A stretch of 64,000 nt of DNA, from contig JAATWA010000001.1 in assembly GCA_013361095.1 (NCBI GenBank), positions 434,001-498,000 on the forward strand. The letters run 5' to 3'. A program made the position numbers and the translations under genes. Below, in pieces: positions 17,399-26,775 of the stretch; within the stretch, counting starts at the first letter, position 1; the number at the start of each line of letters is the position of its first letter. This stretch comes from Pseudanabaena biceps (GTDB lineage: Bacteria > Cyanobacteriota > Cyanobacteriia > Pseudanabaenales > Pseudanabaenaceae). The notes beneath the pieces were generated by a model. That model saw only the letters and a list, made by a program, of their open reading frames with translations. It made no database searches and was not told where the DNA came from.

Positions 17399-20026
17399 AT
17401 GATCGCTATCAAAAACCTTAAGTCCAGTTGGCAAAAATTACCACGAAAACTGCAACATTTGGGAGGATTCTTCCTTGCCAGCGGCAGTATGTATATGCTG
17501 ATATTTGGACTGCGTTGGTTGGGTTTATTTCAGCCTAGCGAGTGGGCTGCCTATGACTTGTTTATTCAACTGCGTCCTGAAGAGCCAGTTGACGAAAGAA
17601 TTATTATTGTTGGCGTGAAGGAGTCAGATATTCGATATCTGGAACAATGGCCAACCTCCGATCGCACTCTTGCTAAAGTTTTGCGTAAAATTCGTGCCAT
17701 GAAGCCTAAAGTAATTGGCTTAGATTTGTATCGTGATATTCCTGTGGGTGAAGGGTATCCAGAACTTGAGCAAGTATTTAAAACCACTCCTAATTTAATT
17801 GGGATCGAAAAAAGCGTTGGCGATCGCTTCAACAACACGATCGCGCCACCACCAATTTTAAAAGCGCTAGGTCAGGTGGCAGCTAATGATGTCATCGTCG
17901 ATCCTGACGGTAGATTGCGCCGTGCCTTGTTATATCCGATGCCCGAAGGCAATGAAAACTTGCCTAGTCTGGGACTTGCCCTAGCCTTGGCTTATCTAAA
18001 TGACAAGGGAATAAAGCCTCAAAGCTCTGAGGCTGGATATTTACAGTTGGGTAAAGCCGTCTTTAAACCCTTTGAAGGTACTGATGGCGGCTACATCAAT
18101 GCGGATGCTGGCGGTGTGCAGTTATTGATGAATTATCATGGCTCTTCTCAAAAATTCCGTCATGTCTCCCTTGAAGATATTCTCGAAAATCGTCTTGCCC
18201 CTGATCTAATGCGCGATCGCATTGTTTTAATTGGCGCTCAGGCTTCAAGTCTCAACGATGTTTTCTTTACACCTTACAGCAGTAACTTTATTGTCTCACC
18301 CACCAAAATATCAGGAGTGGAATTTCAAGCCAATATTGTCAAATTAGTTATCGGTGCAGCCCTCGATAACCGTCCGATATTTCAAGTTTGGAGTGATCTA
18401 TGGGAGGAGCTTTGGATTGCGGGTTGGGCGATCGCAGGAGCCGCGATTATTTGGAATTTTAAGACAAGACGTTTAACTTTTATGGCTTTGGCAATCTTAG
18501 GAGGGGCATTGTTTTTAGTTGGTAGTAGTTATTTCTTATTTATACAGGGATGGTGGATACCTGTTGCTCCTTGTGTATTTGTGTATGTTGGCTCCATGTT
18601 GGTGATGCAGAGCTATATATATGTATCTCGACTACGCGAACTAAACTCAGCTCTCTCCGATTCGATTAAGCTACTTGCCCACGATGCCTCCCATGACGCG
18701 CTCACAGGTTTACCTAATCGCAATCTATTTATGGATCGGGTGGAACACGCGATCGAATATGGCAAGCGTCATCCTGAGTATTTATTTGCGATCTTTTTTA
18801 TTGATTTAGATCGTTTTAAAATGGTGAATGATAGCCTTGGGCATAGTGTGGGTGATTTATTTTTACAGGCGATCGCGAAGGTGTTGCAGAGTTGTTTGCG
18901 TTCTATTGATACTGTCGCTCGCCTCGGAGGGGATGAGTTTACAATTCTGGTTGATGATATTCAAGATCCCAGTGAAGCTCTTGTCGTAGCTGATCGCATT
19001 CTCCATAAGTTTCTCTGCCCGATTATTATTAAAGGGCAATCAATCTTTCCAAGTGCCAGCATTGGCATTGTGATTAATACTTCCAATTACCATAATTGCG
19101 TAGAATTACTCCGAGATGCCGATATTGCGATGTATCGAGCCAAGGCTCTGGGCAAGGGGCGTTATACCTTGTTTGATCAAGAAATGTACGAACAGACCTT
19201 GAGACTAACGCAGCTAGAGAGCGAACTCCACTATGCGCTAGAACATAGCGAATTTGAGCTTTACTATCAGCCGATTGTTGCGCTTGACAACTATAAATTA
19301 TCGGGATTTGAAGCTTTAATCCGTTGGCGAAATCCAAAGCGTGGTTTCATTTCACCAATTGAGTTTATTCCCCTTGCTGAAGATACAGGCTTAATTGTGG
19401 CAGTAGGTGATTGGGTCTTAAGAGAAGCCTGTCAACAATTACAGATTTGGTTGAAGAAATTTCCTGAAGCTACCAATTTAAAAATGAGTATTAATTTTGC
19501 GAGTCATCAGATTCGCGAACCCGATCTTCTGGAAAAGCTAGATGCGATTCTTGCCGAAACTGGCATTGATGGCAGTTCTATCCGTTTAGAAATCACCGAA
19601 AGTATGCTCATGGATCAAGGTGAGCATACTATTAATAAAATGTCCCAGTTGAGAGCGCGAAGGATTCAATTAAGTATTGATGACTTTGGACAGGGCTATT
19701 CTTCTCTTAGTTATTTACATCGATTTCCAATTAATATCCTCAAAATTGATCGAGCTTTTGTGGTGCAGATGACTGAAGGAGGCGAAAACATCGAGATTGT
19801 GCGGACAATTACGATGTTAGCTCATGCTCTGAATATGAGTGTGGTGGCTGAAGGAGTGGAAACTCGGCAGCAAGTAGAAATTCTCAGACAATTAGGTTGT
19901 GAATTTGGGCAAGGATATTTATTTTCGCGTCCTCTACCTGCTAATGATGCAGAACAGGCGATCGCTGACAGTATTAACTCTGAGCGCAGTCTCCAGTTAA
20001 GTACATTTTCAAGAACTTCAGAATAA
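17399..20026 (+). CDS. CHASE2-GGDEF-EAL membrane protein (c-di-GMP turnover)
   Basis: An 875-residue sensor. An N-terminal membrane segment (about 23-42) is followed by an extracytoplasmic CHASE2 domain (about 50-320, containing IIIVGVKESDIRYLEQWPTS and DRIVLIGAQASSLND) and three membrane helices (about 335-405). Then come a GGDEF domain with an intact GGDEF motif (RLGGDEFTILVDD near 505) and an EAL domain with FEALIRW near 640 and DDFGQGYSSLSYL near 762. Both catalytic signatures are present, so it could make or degrade cyclic di-GMP. It begins directly after the DUF928 stop, and its own stop codon is part of a long palindrome. Confidence 0.92.
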   Translation: MIAIKNLKSSWQKLPRKLQHLGGFFLASGSMYMLIFGLRWLGLFQPSEWAAYDLFIQLRPEEPVDERIIIVGVKESDIRYLEQWPTSDRTLAKVLRKIRAMKPKVIGLDLYRDIPVGEGYPELEQVFKTTPNLIGIEKSVGDRFNNTIAPPPILKALGQVAANDVIVDPDGRLRRALLYPMPEGNENLPSLGLALALAYLNDKGIKPQSSEAGYLQLGKAVFKPFEGTDGGYINADAGGVQLLMNYHGSSQKFRHVSLEDILENRLAPDLMRDRIVLIGAQASSLNDVFFTPYSSNFIVSPTKISGVEFQANIVKLVIGAALDNRPIFQVWSDLWEELWIAGWAIAGAAIIWNFKTRRLTFMALAILGGALFLVGSSYFLFIQGWWIPVAPCVFVYVGSMLVMQSYIYVSRLRELNSALSDSIKLLAHDASHDALTGLPNRNLFMDRVEHAIEYGKRHPEYLFAIFFIDLDRFKMVNDSLGHSVGDLFLQAIAKVLQSCLRSIDTVARLGGDEFTILVDDIQDPSEALVVADRILHKFLCPIIIKGQSIFPSASIGIVINTSNYHNCVELLRDADIAMYRAKALGKGRYTLFDQEMYEQTLRLTQLESELHYALEHSEFELYYQPIVALDNYKLSGFEALIRWRNPKRGFISPIEFIPLAEDTGLIVAVGDWVLREACQQLQIWLKKFPEATNLKMSINFASHQIREPDLLEKLDAILAETGIDGSSIRLEITESMLMDQGEHTINKMSQLRARRIQLSIDDFGQGYSSLSYLHRFPINILKIDRAFVVQMTEGGENIEIVRTITMLAHALNMSVVAEGVETRQQVEILRQLGCEFGQGYLFSRPLPANDAEQAIADSINSERSLQLSTFSRTSE

Positions 20027-20080
20027 AACCCAAGAATTGGTTAGCGGCGCTTCGCGCCGCTAACCAATTCTTGGGTTTTA
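20024..20080. repeat. Long palindrome containing the stop codon of the CHASE2 gene
   Basis: TAAAACCCAAGAATTGG, TTAGCGGCGC, loop TTC and the exact mirror, 27 bp per arm. The first three bases are the TAA stop of the upstream gene. Could act as a terminator. Confidence 0.85.
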
Positions 20081-20090
20081 CGTGAAGCAC

Positions 20091-20125
20091 AAATGAAGTG
20101 CCTCGCGGAGCGAGGCACTTCATTT
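20091..20125. repeat. Palindrome at the ndhD 3' end
   Basis: A 16-bp perfect stem AAATGAAGTGCCTCGC with loop GGA. The ndhD stop codon (20124-20126, minus strand) overlaps its edge. Confidence 0.8.
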
Positions 20126-21722
20126 ATTTGACTTCGCTTAAGTTTGGGGCAGATTGAATCTGCAAACTAGCCAAATGATCATTTTGGCGCTGATTGGCTA
20201 GCAGTGGTACTGCATCTCGCAGAGTTCCTGCGAGTTTAGTAGTAGTGCTGTCATAGATCTGGGTGACAATCTTCGGATAAAAGCCAATTCCAATAATCGG
20301 AACTAACAAACAAGCAATGATGAAGACTTCGCGAGGTTCAGCATCAACTAGCTCCTCATGGGAAGTTAGGGTTTTATTTTCTTCACCATAGAAGATTTCC
20401 CGCAGCATCGAGAGCAAATAGACTGGCGTTAAAATTACACCAACTGCCATTAATAGCAGAGCGATAACTTTAAACGTGCCGCTATAGGCATCGCTAGTCG
20501 CAAAGCCTACAAAAATCATCACTTCTGCTACAAATCCACTCATCCCTGGTAAAGCAAGGGAAGCGAGGGAACAAGTAGTGAACATAGCGAATATTTTCGG
20601 CATTTTTTGACCAACACCGCCCATTTCATCAAGGATTAAAGTATGGGTGCGATCGTAGGTTGCGCCCACAAGGAAGAATAGGCTTGCACCAATTAGTCCA
20701 TGCGAAATCATTTGCAACATTGCGCCGCTTGTGCCGAGATCAGTAAATGAGGCTAAACCGATCAGCACAAATCCCATGTGAGAAATGGAGGAATAGGCAA
20801 TCTTCCGTTTGAGGCTGCGCTGGGCAAAAGACGTGAGTGCCGCATAAATAATATTTACGATTCCCAAAACCACAATGATCGGTGCAAAGTAAGCATGGGC
20901 TTCGGGCAACATTCCTGCATTCATTCGCATCAAGGCATAGCCGCCCATCTTTAACAAAATACCTGCAAGGAGCATATGCACAGGAGCTGTAGCTTCCCCG
21001 TGAGCATCAGGTAGCCAAGTGTGTAATGGGAAGATCGGCAGTTTGACCCCATAGGAAATCAAGAACGCACCGTAGGCTAATAGCTGGAAGGTGAGAGGGT
21101 AGTCTTTATTGGCAAGGGCTGTCATGTCAAAGGTGACAGTATCGCCATAAAAAGCCATTGCTAATCCCGCGACCAGAATAAAGAGCGAACCGATCGCTGT
21201 ATATAAAATAAACTTAGTCGCTGCATAGAGGCGCTTGTAGCCACCCCAGATCGATAGCAGTAAATACACAGGAATTAGTTCTAGCTCCCATGTTAGGAAG
21301 AATAGCAACATATCCTGAACTGCAAATACGGCGATCTGTGCGCCATACATCGATAGCAATAAAAAGTAAAATAGCCTCGGCTTGAGGGTCACAGGCCAAG
21401 CCGCCAAGGTTGCTAGTGTGGTGATAAATCCAGTCAGCAAGACCAAGGGCATCGAGAGTCCATCAACGCCGACTGACCAATTGAGACCAAGTTGGGGAAC
21501 CCATTCATAGCGCTCTACTAGCTGCAAACTAGGATTGCTGTATTCGTATTTGGTGCAAAAAGCATAGGCGATCGCCGCAAAGTTAATTAGTCCCACGACT
21601 AGTGCAAACCAGCGAATGGTTTTGCCGTCACCTTTGTCTGGCACAAAGGTAACCATGAGAGCCATCACAATGGGAAAGGCGATGATAAACGTGAGCCAAG
21701 GAAAGTTTTCGAGACTTAACAT
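20124..21722 (-). CDS. ndhD: NAD(P)H-quinone oxidoreductase subunit 4 (NDH-1)
   Basis: A 532-residue proton-pumping membrane subunit of NDH-1, which carries out respiratory or cyclic electron flow in the thylakoid. About 14 hydrophobic helices are seen. Family blocks include [20 protein letters not shown] with the key glutamate of helix 5, [20 protein letters not shown], and [18 protein letters not shown]. The start at 21722 ([11 protein letters not shown]) is chosen because it aligns with the start of the paralogue at 56155 ([10 protein letters not shown]). A longer frame to 21755 exists. It stands alone, without ndhF next to it. Confidence 0.93.
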   Translation of the reverse strand: MLSLENFPWLTFIIAFPIVMALMVTFVPDKGDGKTIRWFALVVGLINFAAIAYAFCTKYEYSNPSLQLVERYEWVPQLGLNWSVGVDGLSMPLVLLTGFITTLATLAAWPVTLKPRLFYFLLLSMYGAQIAVFAVQDMLLFFLTWELELIPVYLLLSIWGGYKRLYAATKFILYTAIGSLFILVAGLAMAFYGDTVTFDMTALANKDYPLTFQLLAYGAFLISYGVKLPIFPLHTWLPDAHGEATAPVHMLLAGILLKMGGYALMRMNAGMLPEAHAYFAPIIVVLGIVNIIYAALTSFAQRSLKRKIAYSSISHMGFVLIGLASFTDLGTSGAMLQMISHGLIGASLFFLVGATYDRTHTLILDEMGGVGQKMPKIFAMFTTCSLASLALPGMSGFVAEVMIFVGFATSDAYSGTFKVIALLLMAVGVILTPVYLLSMLREIFYGEENKTLTSHEELVDAEPREVFIIACLLVPIIGIGFYPKIVTQIYDSTTTKLAGTLRDAVPLLANQRQNDHLASLQIQSAPNLSEVK

Positions 21723-22059
21723 ATTCAAAAGTAACCGTTGTAATAACCCACCCATTTCTTAGACAGCTATTGTACCTAGGCACACTTGTAGAGTCCGTAG
21801 TTATTTATAGTTACTTAAACCTACGTGATCGCCTAATATTTTAAAAATCCTAATTAAAAATAGCTGGGATCATGACAGCATAGGTAATTAGATTAGTTTT
21901 AGAGTGATCATGAACAACCAAGTCTATGTAACGATAAATTAACAATTAGAGATAATAATTTACATATCTCCGATTTGGAGAAGCGATGGCTTGGGGTTTC
22001 CACTTTTCTGCTAATCTCGAAAGTGAATAAATTATTTTTTAAATTGAGAGATTTCAGGC
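21723..22059. other. Intergenic region between ndhD and psbU
   Basis: AT-rich, no coding frame. It must hold the promoters of both divergent genes. A small hairpin CTCCGATTTGGAG lies at about 21968. The psbU ATG follows GAGAGATTTCAGGC, a plausible Shine-Dalgarno region. I see nothing else. Confidence 0.5.
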
Positions 22060-22443
22060 ATGAAAGCACTTATACGCTTTTCTGTTTTACTAGTGGCGAT
22101 CGCGTCAATTTGGACAACTGGCTTTTTAGGTTCTTTTGGTAGTAACTCTGCATTTGCTGAAGACTTACCAGCCACTAATTTTTATACACAAGATCTTAGC
22201 AAGATTGACTTGAACAACTCTAATATCAATACCTTTCGTCAAGTGCGTGGAATGTATCCAACATTGGGACGCATTATTATTGACAACGCTCCTTACTCAT
22301 CCTTGGATGAAGTACTGGATATTGCGGGATTAACTGATGCTCAAAAAGAACTAATTGAAGCTAATGCTGATAAGTTCACGCTGAATAAGCCTGACGAGTC
22401 AATGGGACGCGAGCGCATTAATAACGCTAATTACAGACTATAG
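22060..22443 (+). CDS. psbU: Photosystem II extrinsic protein U
   Basis: A 127-residue precursor of the 12-kDa lumenal protein that stabilises the oxygen-evolving Mn cluster in cyanobacteria. A signal peptide (MKALIRFSVLLVAIASIWTT, continuing to a FAEDLPA cleavage region) directs it to the lumen. The mature part has a helix-hairpin-helix type fold: KIDLNNSNINTFRQVRGMYP, then YSSLDEVLDIAGLTDAQKEL, and ends with the conserved ERINNANYR. The mature length of about 94 residues is normal. Monocistronic, with a hairpin downstream. Confidence 0.95.
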   Translation: MKALIRFSVLLVAIASIWTTGFLGSFGSNSAFAEDLPATNFYTQDLSKIDLNNSNINTFRQVRGMYPTLGRIIIDNAPYSSLDEVLDIAGLTDAQKELIEANADKFTLNKPDESMGRERINNANYRL

Positions 22444-22486
22444 ATTTCTCAAATCAAAGATTTAAGTAGCTCGGCAAAATTAAATA

Positions 22487-22522
22487 TAAAAGTTCCAAAT
22501 ATGTGGCGATCTTCACATATTT
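22487..22522 (+). terminator. Hairpin downstream of psbU
   Basis: AGTTCCAAATATGTG / CACATATTTGGAACT, a 15-bp stem around GCGATCTT. Probable terminator, though without a long T-run. Confidence 0.55.
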
Positions 22523-22613
22523 GGAACTTAGCTTTTAACTATGCTCAGCTACTCCCATAACACACTAATTTTTTGATTAACTTGGGCAACCTTAGTTTAT
22601 TGATAATATTAAT

Positions 22614-22646
22614 GAAAACAAAGGGGCGCAATGCGCCCCTTTGTTA
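22614..22646. terminator. Hairpin upstream of nadB
   Basis: AACAAAGGGGCGCA / TGCGCCCCTTTGTT stem with T-rich flank, 30 nt before the nadB start. Could terminate psbU read-through or attenuate nadB. Confidence 0.5.
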
Positions 22647-22676
22647 TAGGTTTTTAAAAAATGATGGCGATCGCGA

Positions 22677-24356
22677 GTGGATATACAAAAAGATATTCGG
22701 CAAGATATTAGAAAGTTTGATGCGATTGTGATTGGCGGAGGTGCAGCAGGGCTATACACTGCGCTCTCCTTAGCGGAATATTTGAGCGCAGCTAAAGGCG
22801 AAAACCTTACCGAAAGACAAGACTGGAAAATTGCCTTAGTCACTAAAGATAACTTGACTATTTCTGCGAGCGATTGGGCGCAGGGTGGCATTGCCGCCGT
22901 GATTGATAAGAACGACACGATCGCTTTACATGTTAATGACACATTGCAAGCAGGGGCTGGGCTATGCGAATCGGAAGCCGTAGAAGTATTGGTTGCCCAA
23001 GCCCAGCCGCAGATTTATAAGCTTTTAGAATTTGGTGTAGATTTTGATCGCTTACAGGACAACTCACTAGCTTTGACCCTAGAGGCTGCTCATTCTCGGA
23101 AGCGCGTACTTCATGCTGCTGATGCCACTGGACATGAGTTAGTCAGTACCCTAGCCCAAAAGGTATTAGAGTGTCCAAGTATTCAAATTTTAGAAGGCTT
23201 ATTAATTCTTGATTTGATCCTAGAGGCAGACAGCGATCGCTGTGTGGGCGTGACTTGCCTCGATCTTCATCAACCAAACTCCGAAGTTATTGCGTTACTA
23301 GCATCCGTGACTGTCTTAGCTACGGGCGGCGGCGCTCAGGTGTTTTCGCAAAACACTAATCCTGCCGCCAGCACAGGTGATGGCGTAGCGATCGCATGGC
23401 GAGCAGGGGCAAAGGTGCGAGATTTAGAGTTTGTGCAGTTCCATCCGACGGCGCTAGCAATCAAGGGAGCGCCACGATTTTTGATTAGCGAAGCAGTGCG
23501 AGGCGAGGGCGCTCATTTAATTGATCATCAAGGCGATCGCTTTGCCTTTGAATATCACCCGATGGGAGAACTTGCGCCAAGGGATGTGGTCAGCCGTGCG
23601 GTATTTCAGCATTTATTAAAAACAGGTGAGCCAACGGTATTTTTGGATTTATCTCCAATTGATCGCGATCGCATTGCCTATCGATTTCCTAATATTATTA
23701 AAATCTGCCAAAAATGGCAGATTGATTTATTCTCCCAACCGATCCCCGTTACTCCTGCTGCTCATTACTGTATGGGCGGCATCATTACCGATACTTGGGG
23801 CGCTAGCTCGATCGCAGGTTTGTACTCAGTTGGTGAAAGCTCTAGCACAGGAGTGCATGGAGCTAATCGTTTGGCGAGTAATTCTCTATTGGAATGTTTT
23901 GTGTTTGGGGTGCGTCTAGCGCAACAGGTCTCTCAAGAATTGCTCAATCCTTCACAGCCCGTTTCTAATCTTGATGCTAATTTCCCTTTTAATCCCTCCC
24001 TGCAGCCCACTATTGACGACAGCAATAGTCAGAATCGCATTGCCGAAATTCGTCAGGAATTGCAAGAACTCACATGGAGATCGGCGGGTATTTGTCGTCG
24101 TGCTGAGGAGCTAGAAACTGCGATCGCTCAGATCTTGTTATTTCAGGAAGAGCTATCAAGTTTAATTAGCAATAATCGGCTCTGGGTGGAAACTCGCAAC
24201 CTGACAGATTTTGCTTACTTACTAGTCAAATCAGCTTTATTTCGGACGGAAAGCCGAGGCGCTCATTTTCGGATTGATTTCCCTAACCTAGAAATCGATT
24301 GGCAAGCCCATACGGTGATTCAAGGTAAACAGATTGAGCGCGTAATCCTCAATTAA
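22677..24356 (+). CDS. nadB: L-aspartate oxidase
   Basis: A 559-residue FAD enzyme oxidising L-aspartate to iminoaspartate, the first step of de novo NAD synthesis. The FAD dinucleotide-binding motif VIGGGAAGLYTALSL is near residue 19. Other family blocks are SDWAQGGIAAVIDKNDT, AAHSRKRVLHAADATG, FVQFHPTAL, and GVHGANRLASNSLLECFVFG with the conserved active-site arginine region. The C-terminal helical domain is present. The start is GTG 22677; the nearby ATGs at 22661 and 22664 are out of frame. Monocistronic. Confidence 0.93.
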   Translation: MDIQKDIRQDIRKFDAIVIGGGAAGLYTALSLAEYLSAAKGENLTERQDWKIALVTKDNLTISASDWAQGGIAAVIDKNDTIALHVNDTLQAGAGLCESEAVEVLVAQAQPQIYKLLEFGVDFDRLQDNSLALTLEAAHSRKRVLHAADATGHELVSTLAQKVLECPSIQILEGLLILDLILEADSDRCVGVTCLDLHQPNSEVIALLASVTVLATGGGAQVFSQNTNPAASTGDGVAIAWRAGAKVRDLEFVQFHPTALAIKGAPRFLISEAVRGEGAHLIDHQGDRFAFEYHPMGELAPRDVVSRAVFQHLLKTGEPTVFLDLSPIDRDRIAYRFPNIIKICQKWQIDLFSQPIPVTPAAHYCMGGIITDTWGASSIAGLYSVGESSSTGVHGANRLASNSLLECFVFGVRLAQQVSQELLNPSQPVSNLDANFPFNPSLQPTIDDSNSQNRIAEIRQELQELTWRSAGICRRAEELETAIAQILLFQEELSSLISNNRLWVETRNLTDFAYLLVKSALFRTESRGAHFRIDFPNLEIDWQAHTVIQGKQIERVILN

Positions 24357-24457
24357 AAACTTAGCGATCGCCAACAGAAATGTTGCTAAAATGTTACAAA
24401 TAGCAATCTTGCAATACATCTTAGATTCATTCTAAATTCACAAAAAAGGACAATTAC

Positions 24458-24808
24458 ATGGCACTTTTTGGCTTATTTGGCAAAAAAGATAAAAAGGACG
24501 ACGCAAAGGATACAGAATCTTCTTATTTCCTTGATCAAGATTCTGCTAAGACCTTTGGAAATATTGACTACATGAAAACTCCTAAAGCAGTCAGAAAGAC
24601 ATTTCCGACTATCAATGGAGTTAAAGGTGCGGAAATTACAGAAATCGTATCCGCAAGCGAGAAGGTTGATGGCTCTAATGCTGAGATTAAAGTTAGCCAG
24701 ACTGGTGAAACAACTCCTCAACCCAAATTTGAGCCAAAGATCAATACTCGCGTAGATTCGAGCATGGATATTTTCTTAAATATGGCAAAGGATATCAAGA
24801 AGAAGTAG
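24458..24808 (+). CDS. Conserved-looking small protein of unknown function
   Basis: A 116-residue hydrophilic protein (MALFGLFGKKDKKDDAKDTE). The N-terminal amphipathic MALFGLFGKK could touch the membrane. A central TFGNIDYMKTPKAVRKTFPT segment looks conserved, and the C-terminus ends with SMDIFLNMAKDIKKK. The start follows an AAAAAGGA Shine-Dalgarno at about 24445. I recognise no domain. Monocistronic and well spaced, followed by palindromic repeats. Confidence 0.65.
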   Translation: MALFGLFGKKDKKDDAKDTESSYFLDQDSAKTFGNIDYMKTPKAVRKTFPTINGVKGAEITEIVSASEKVDGSNAEIKVSQTGETTPQPKFEPKINTRVDSSMDIFLNMAKDIKKK

Positions 24809-24834
24809 TTTCTAATTACGTTCTTCCTCCCATA

Positions 24835-24931
24835 CAGCTATTTCCGCTCAAACGAACCAAGAATTTTTTGAAAGTGTTGCAAAGCAACACTTTCAAAAAA
24901 TTCTTGGTTCGGGTTTGAGCGCAAAGCTCTA
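24835..24931. repeat. 98-bp palindromic element, copy 4
   Basis: Complete right half TTCTTGGTTCGGGTTTGAGC + GCAAAGC; the left outer arm is diverged (CAGCTATTTCCGCTCAAACG). Between the 24458 gene and the ferredoxin-like gene. Confidence 0.8.
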
Positions 24932-24939
24932 TATTTCCC

Positions 24940-24980
24940 AAAAGACGAGTGGTGGCGCTAAGTGCCACCACTCGTCTTTT
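24940..24980. repeat. Palindrome, ferredoxin-like gene 3' side
   Basis: AAAAGACGAGTGGTGGC with mirror GCCACCACTCGTCTTTT around GCTAAGT. Likely terminator for the two convergent genes. Confidence 0.75.
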
Positions 24981-24983
24981 TGT

Positions 24984-25376
24984 TTATAAACTATTAGTGG
25001 TAAAGGCATAGTCAGCAACTACTTTGTTGCCAATAATATGCTCTTGAATGATTCTTTCTAATACTTCATTAGTCGCAGAATGATACCAAACTCCATCTGG
25101 ATAAACCAACAAAATTGGCCCGCGATCGCAGACTCGTAGGCAATTAGTTTTTGTCCGAAACACCTTTACTTCCAGTTCTAGTTCTTTGAGACGACGTTTG
25201 AGATAGTCCCAAGCTTGCAAGCCAATTTCTTTTTGACAACATAACGGCTTAGTTTGATCAGCGCATAAAAATAGATGCTTTTCAATATTTGGGATCGATA
25301 GCTGCTGAGCGCGATTGGCTAACTGTTGGCGCACTAAATCTAGATCTACGATCACTATTTCCGAATCAATTGACAT
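24984..25376 (-). CDS. Thioredoxin-like [2Fe-2S] ferredoxin
   Basis: A 130-residue protein of the thioredoxin-like [2Fe-2S] ferredoxin family. The four cluster ligands can be assigned to cysteines in [13 protein letters not shown] near 32-43 and [11 protein letters not shown] near 80-90. Residues [14 protein letters not shown] form the following strand. Such proteins transfer electrons in the cytoplasm; the partner is unknown. The next gene on the same strand lies about 140 nt upstream, with a palindrome between, so it is probably transcribed alone. Confidence 0.85.
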   Translation of the reverse strand: MSIDSEIVIVDLDLVRQQLANRAQQLSIPNIEKHLFLCADQTKPLCCQKEIGLQAWDYLKRRLKELELEVKVFRTKTNCLRVCDRGPILLVYPDGVWYHSATNEVLERIIQEHIIGNKVVADYAFTTNSL

Positions 25377-25435
25377 ATTTTGAATCTCAAAAACTTACTT
25401 AGTTTGTTTTTAATTCTCTGAAGTATTGGCTCACT

Positions 25436-25490
25436 GTGAATAATAATTAGCGGTGCGCGGCTTTGCCGCACACCGCTAATTATTATTCAC
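25436..25490. repeat. Palindrome between ferredoxin-like and thioredoxin-like genes
   Basis: A 20-bp arm GTGAATAATAATTAGCGGTG and mirror, inner GCGGC-TTT-GCCGC, with one mismatch. Likely terminator of the upstream 25513 gene. Confidence 0.8.
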
Positions 25491-25512
25491 TTAAAAGGAA
25501 GTAACACAAAAT

Positions 25513-26094
25513 TTAAGGATTAACTTCGTTAATCGCCTTATCGGTTTTTCTAAACTTCAATTCTGGAGGAGCGTCAGGTAGATCTAACAGATCACGAATC
25601 GCGGTATCTAGTTCTTCAAAACCAAACACACCCGCACGATCAAAGCCAACCTTACCGTCCGCCGTAATGAGAACGGTCTGAGGAACAACACCTTTATAGT
25701 AGTAAGCCTCCTCAGTAGAGTCATACTTACCCTTTTGTAAATCCAAACTATCCACAGAAACTGCGATCAAGCTGAGATTTTTAGAATAAAAGCCTTGAGC
25801 TAAGTTGAGGATCGGGGAGAATTTTTTACAGTCAGAACTATCATCAACATAAAAAACCACCATCGCAGCTTTTCCCTGTTGAAGAGATTGGGCTAAGCTA
25901 ATTCGCGGTGGCACAATGGAGCCATTACCACCATAAAGAGCGAAGATATTGCCATCATAGCTATCATCGGTGAGCTTAGCTTGAACAGGTTGAATATCTG
26001 CAAATGCTATTCCTAAAAGCATCGCGAGACTCATACAACTTGCGATCGCCACACAACAAATCAAATCTAGATGCTTTTTTAGCCAATTTTTCAT
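25513..26094 (-). CDS. Thioredoxin-like thylakoid protein, photosystem I accumulation factor type
   Basis: A 193-residue membrane-anchored protein. The hydrophobic segment at about 8-33 (ICCVAIASCMSLAMLLGIAF) anchors a lumenal or periplasmic thioredoxin-fold domain. The stretch LTDDSYDGNIFALYGGNGSI, then VPPRISLAQSL and MVVFYVDDSSDCKKFSPIL, matches the cyanobacterial family annotated as thylakoid photosystem I accumulation factor. The usual CxxC is absent; a single Cys (SSDCKKF) sits at the active-site position, so it is unlikely to be a dithiol oxidoreductase. The ATG at 26094 places the anchor normally; an ATG 11 codons upstream (26127) is possible. Confidence 0.8.
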   Translation of the reverse strand: MKNWLKKHLDLICCVAIASCMSLAMLLGIAFADIQPVQAKLTDDSYDGNIFALYGGNGSIVPPRISLAQSLQQGKAAMVVFYVDDSSDCKKFSPILNLAQGFYSKNLSLIAVSVDSLDLQKGKYDSTEEAYYYKGVVPQTVLITADGKVGFDRAGVFGFEELDTAIRDLLDLPDAPPELKFRKTDKAINEVNP

Positions 26095-26252
26095 TATTTT
26101 TAATATAAATTTATCTATGATTCGCATTGGCTTATCGCTCTGTAGTCAATGCTTAACAGAGTGATTATATAACTTGTCATAGAAGTTACCGCGCTTAACC
26201 CGCAAACTCAAAGCAATAAGTTTTCTGAGACGATAACTTTATAAGCATTTCA

Positions 26253-26307
26253 TAGAACCCGAAGATGAGTTGCGGCGCTTCGCGCCGCAACTCATCTTCG
26301 GGTTCTA
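26253..26307. repeat. Palindrome, 26.3 kb
   Basis: TAGAACCCGAAGATGAG, TTGCGGCGC, loop TTC and exact mirror. Confidence 0.85.
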
Positions 26308-26408
26308 CAGTAATTCCCGATCAAACGAACCACTAGAATTTTTTTGAAAGTGTTGCAAAGTAACACTTTCAAAAAATTCTTGGTTCGGGTTTGAGCGCAA
26401 AGCGTTGT
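26308..26408. repeat. 98-bp palindromic element, copy 5
   Basis: Directly abuts the previous palindrome. GAACCACTAGAATTTTTTTG, core AAGTGTTGCAAAGTAACACTT, right half intact to GCGCAAAGCGTTG. Confidence 0.8.
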
Positions 26409-26775
26409 ATGTCCTAATGTAATGACAACTATGTAATCAAAACCCAAAAAATTAAGTGGCGACGCTTTGCGCCGCCACTTACATAGCACCAAAAGAAAAT
26501 GCTGTGGCTTTGTGCCATCACTCTACTTTTGGGAATAAAGTCTATAGCTAGGCACAATTAAATCTAAAAACTAAAAAACTATGATGCTTGTCTAGAAAGC
26601 ATCTCAGGTTTCTAGTTTTTAATTATGCTTATATTCACACTTCACACTTCTTTACAAATCCAGATTAGAATTGCTACTAGGTCATTAGTGCAATTATTGA
26701 GTGATTGTATTTTAAACCAGCAATTATCACAATTAGTTATTTTTGCCATTATTCATTATTATTTAGGTAAAAAAA
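26409..26775. other. Gene-free region before the ferritin-like gene
   Basis: Contains an imperfect palindrome at about 26453-26480 (AAGTGGCGACGC / GCGCCGCCACTT). The rest is AT-rich with short hairpins and presumably the promoter of the ferritin-like gene. No RNA gene recognised. Confidence 0.4.

Noticed and set aside
13613..20026. Two neighbouring 875-codon genes as a duplication
   Set aside because: The equal length of the CHAT and CHASE2 genes is coincidence; domains and sequences are unrelated.
22592..22942. 116-codon minus-strand frame over the nadB start
   Set aside because: It lies antisense to the conserved FAD-binding region of nadB and across a hairpin; a shadow frame.
26409..26775. 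tRNA or small RNA gene
   Set aside because: No cloverleaf, anticodon arm or T-loop consensus could be found here or in the other long gaps; only hairpins.
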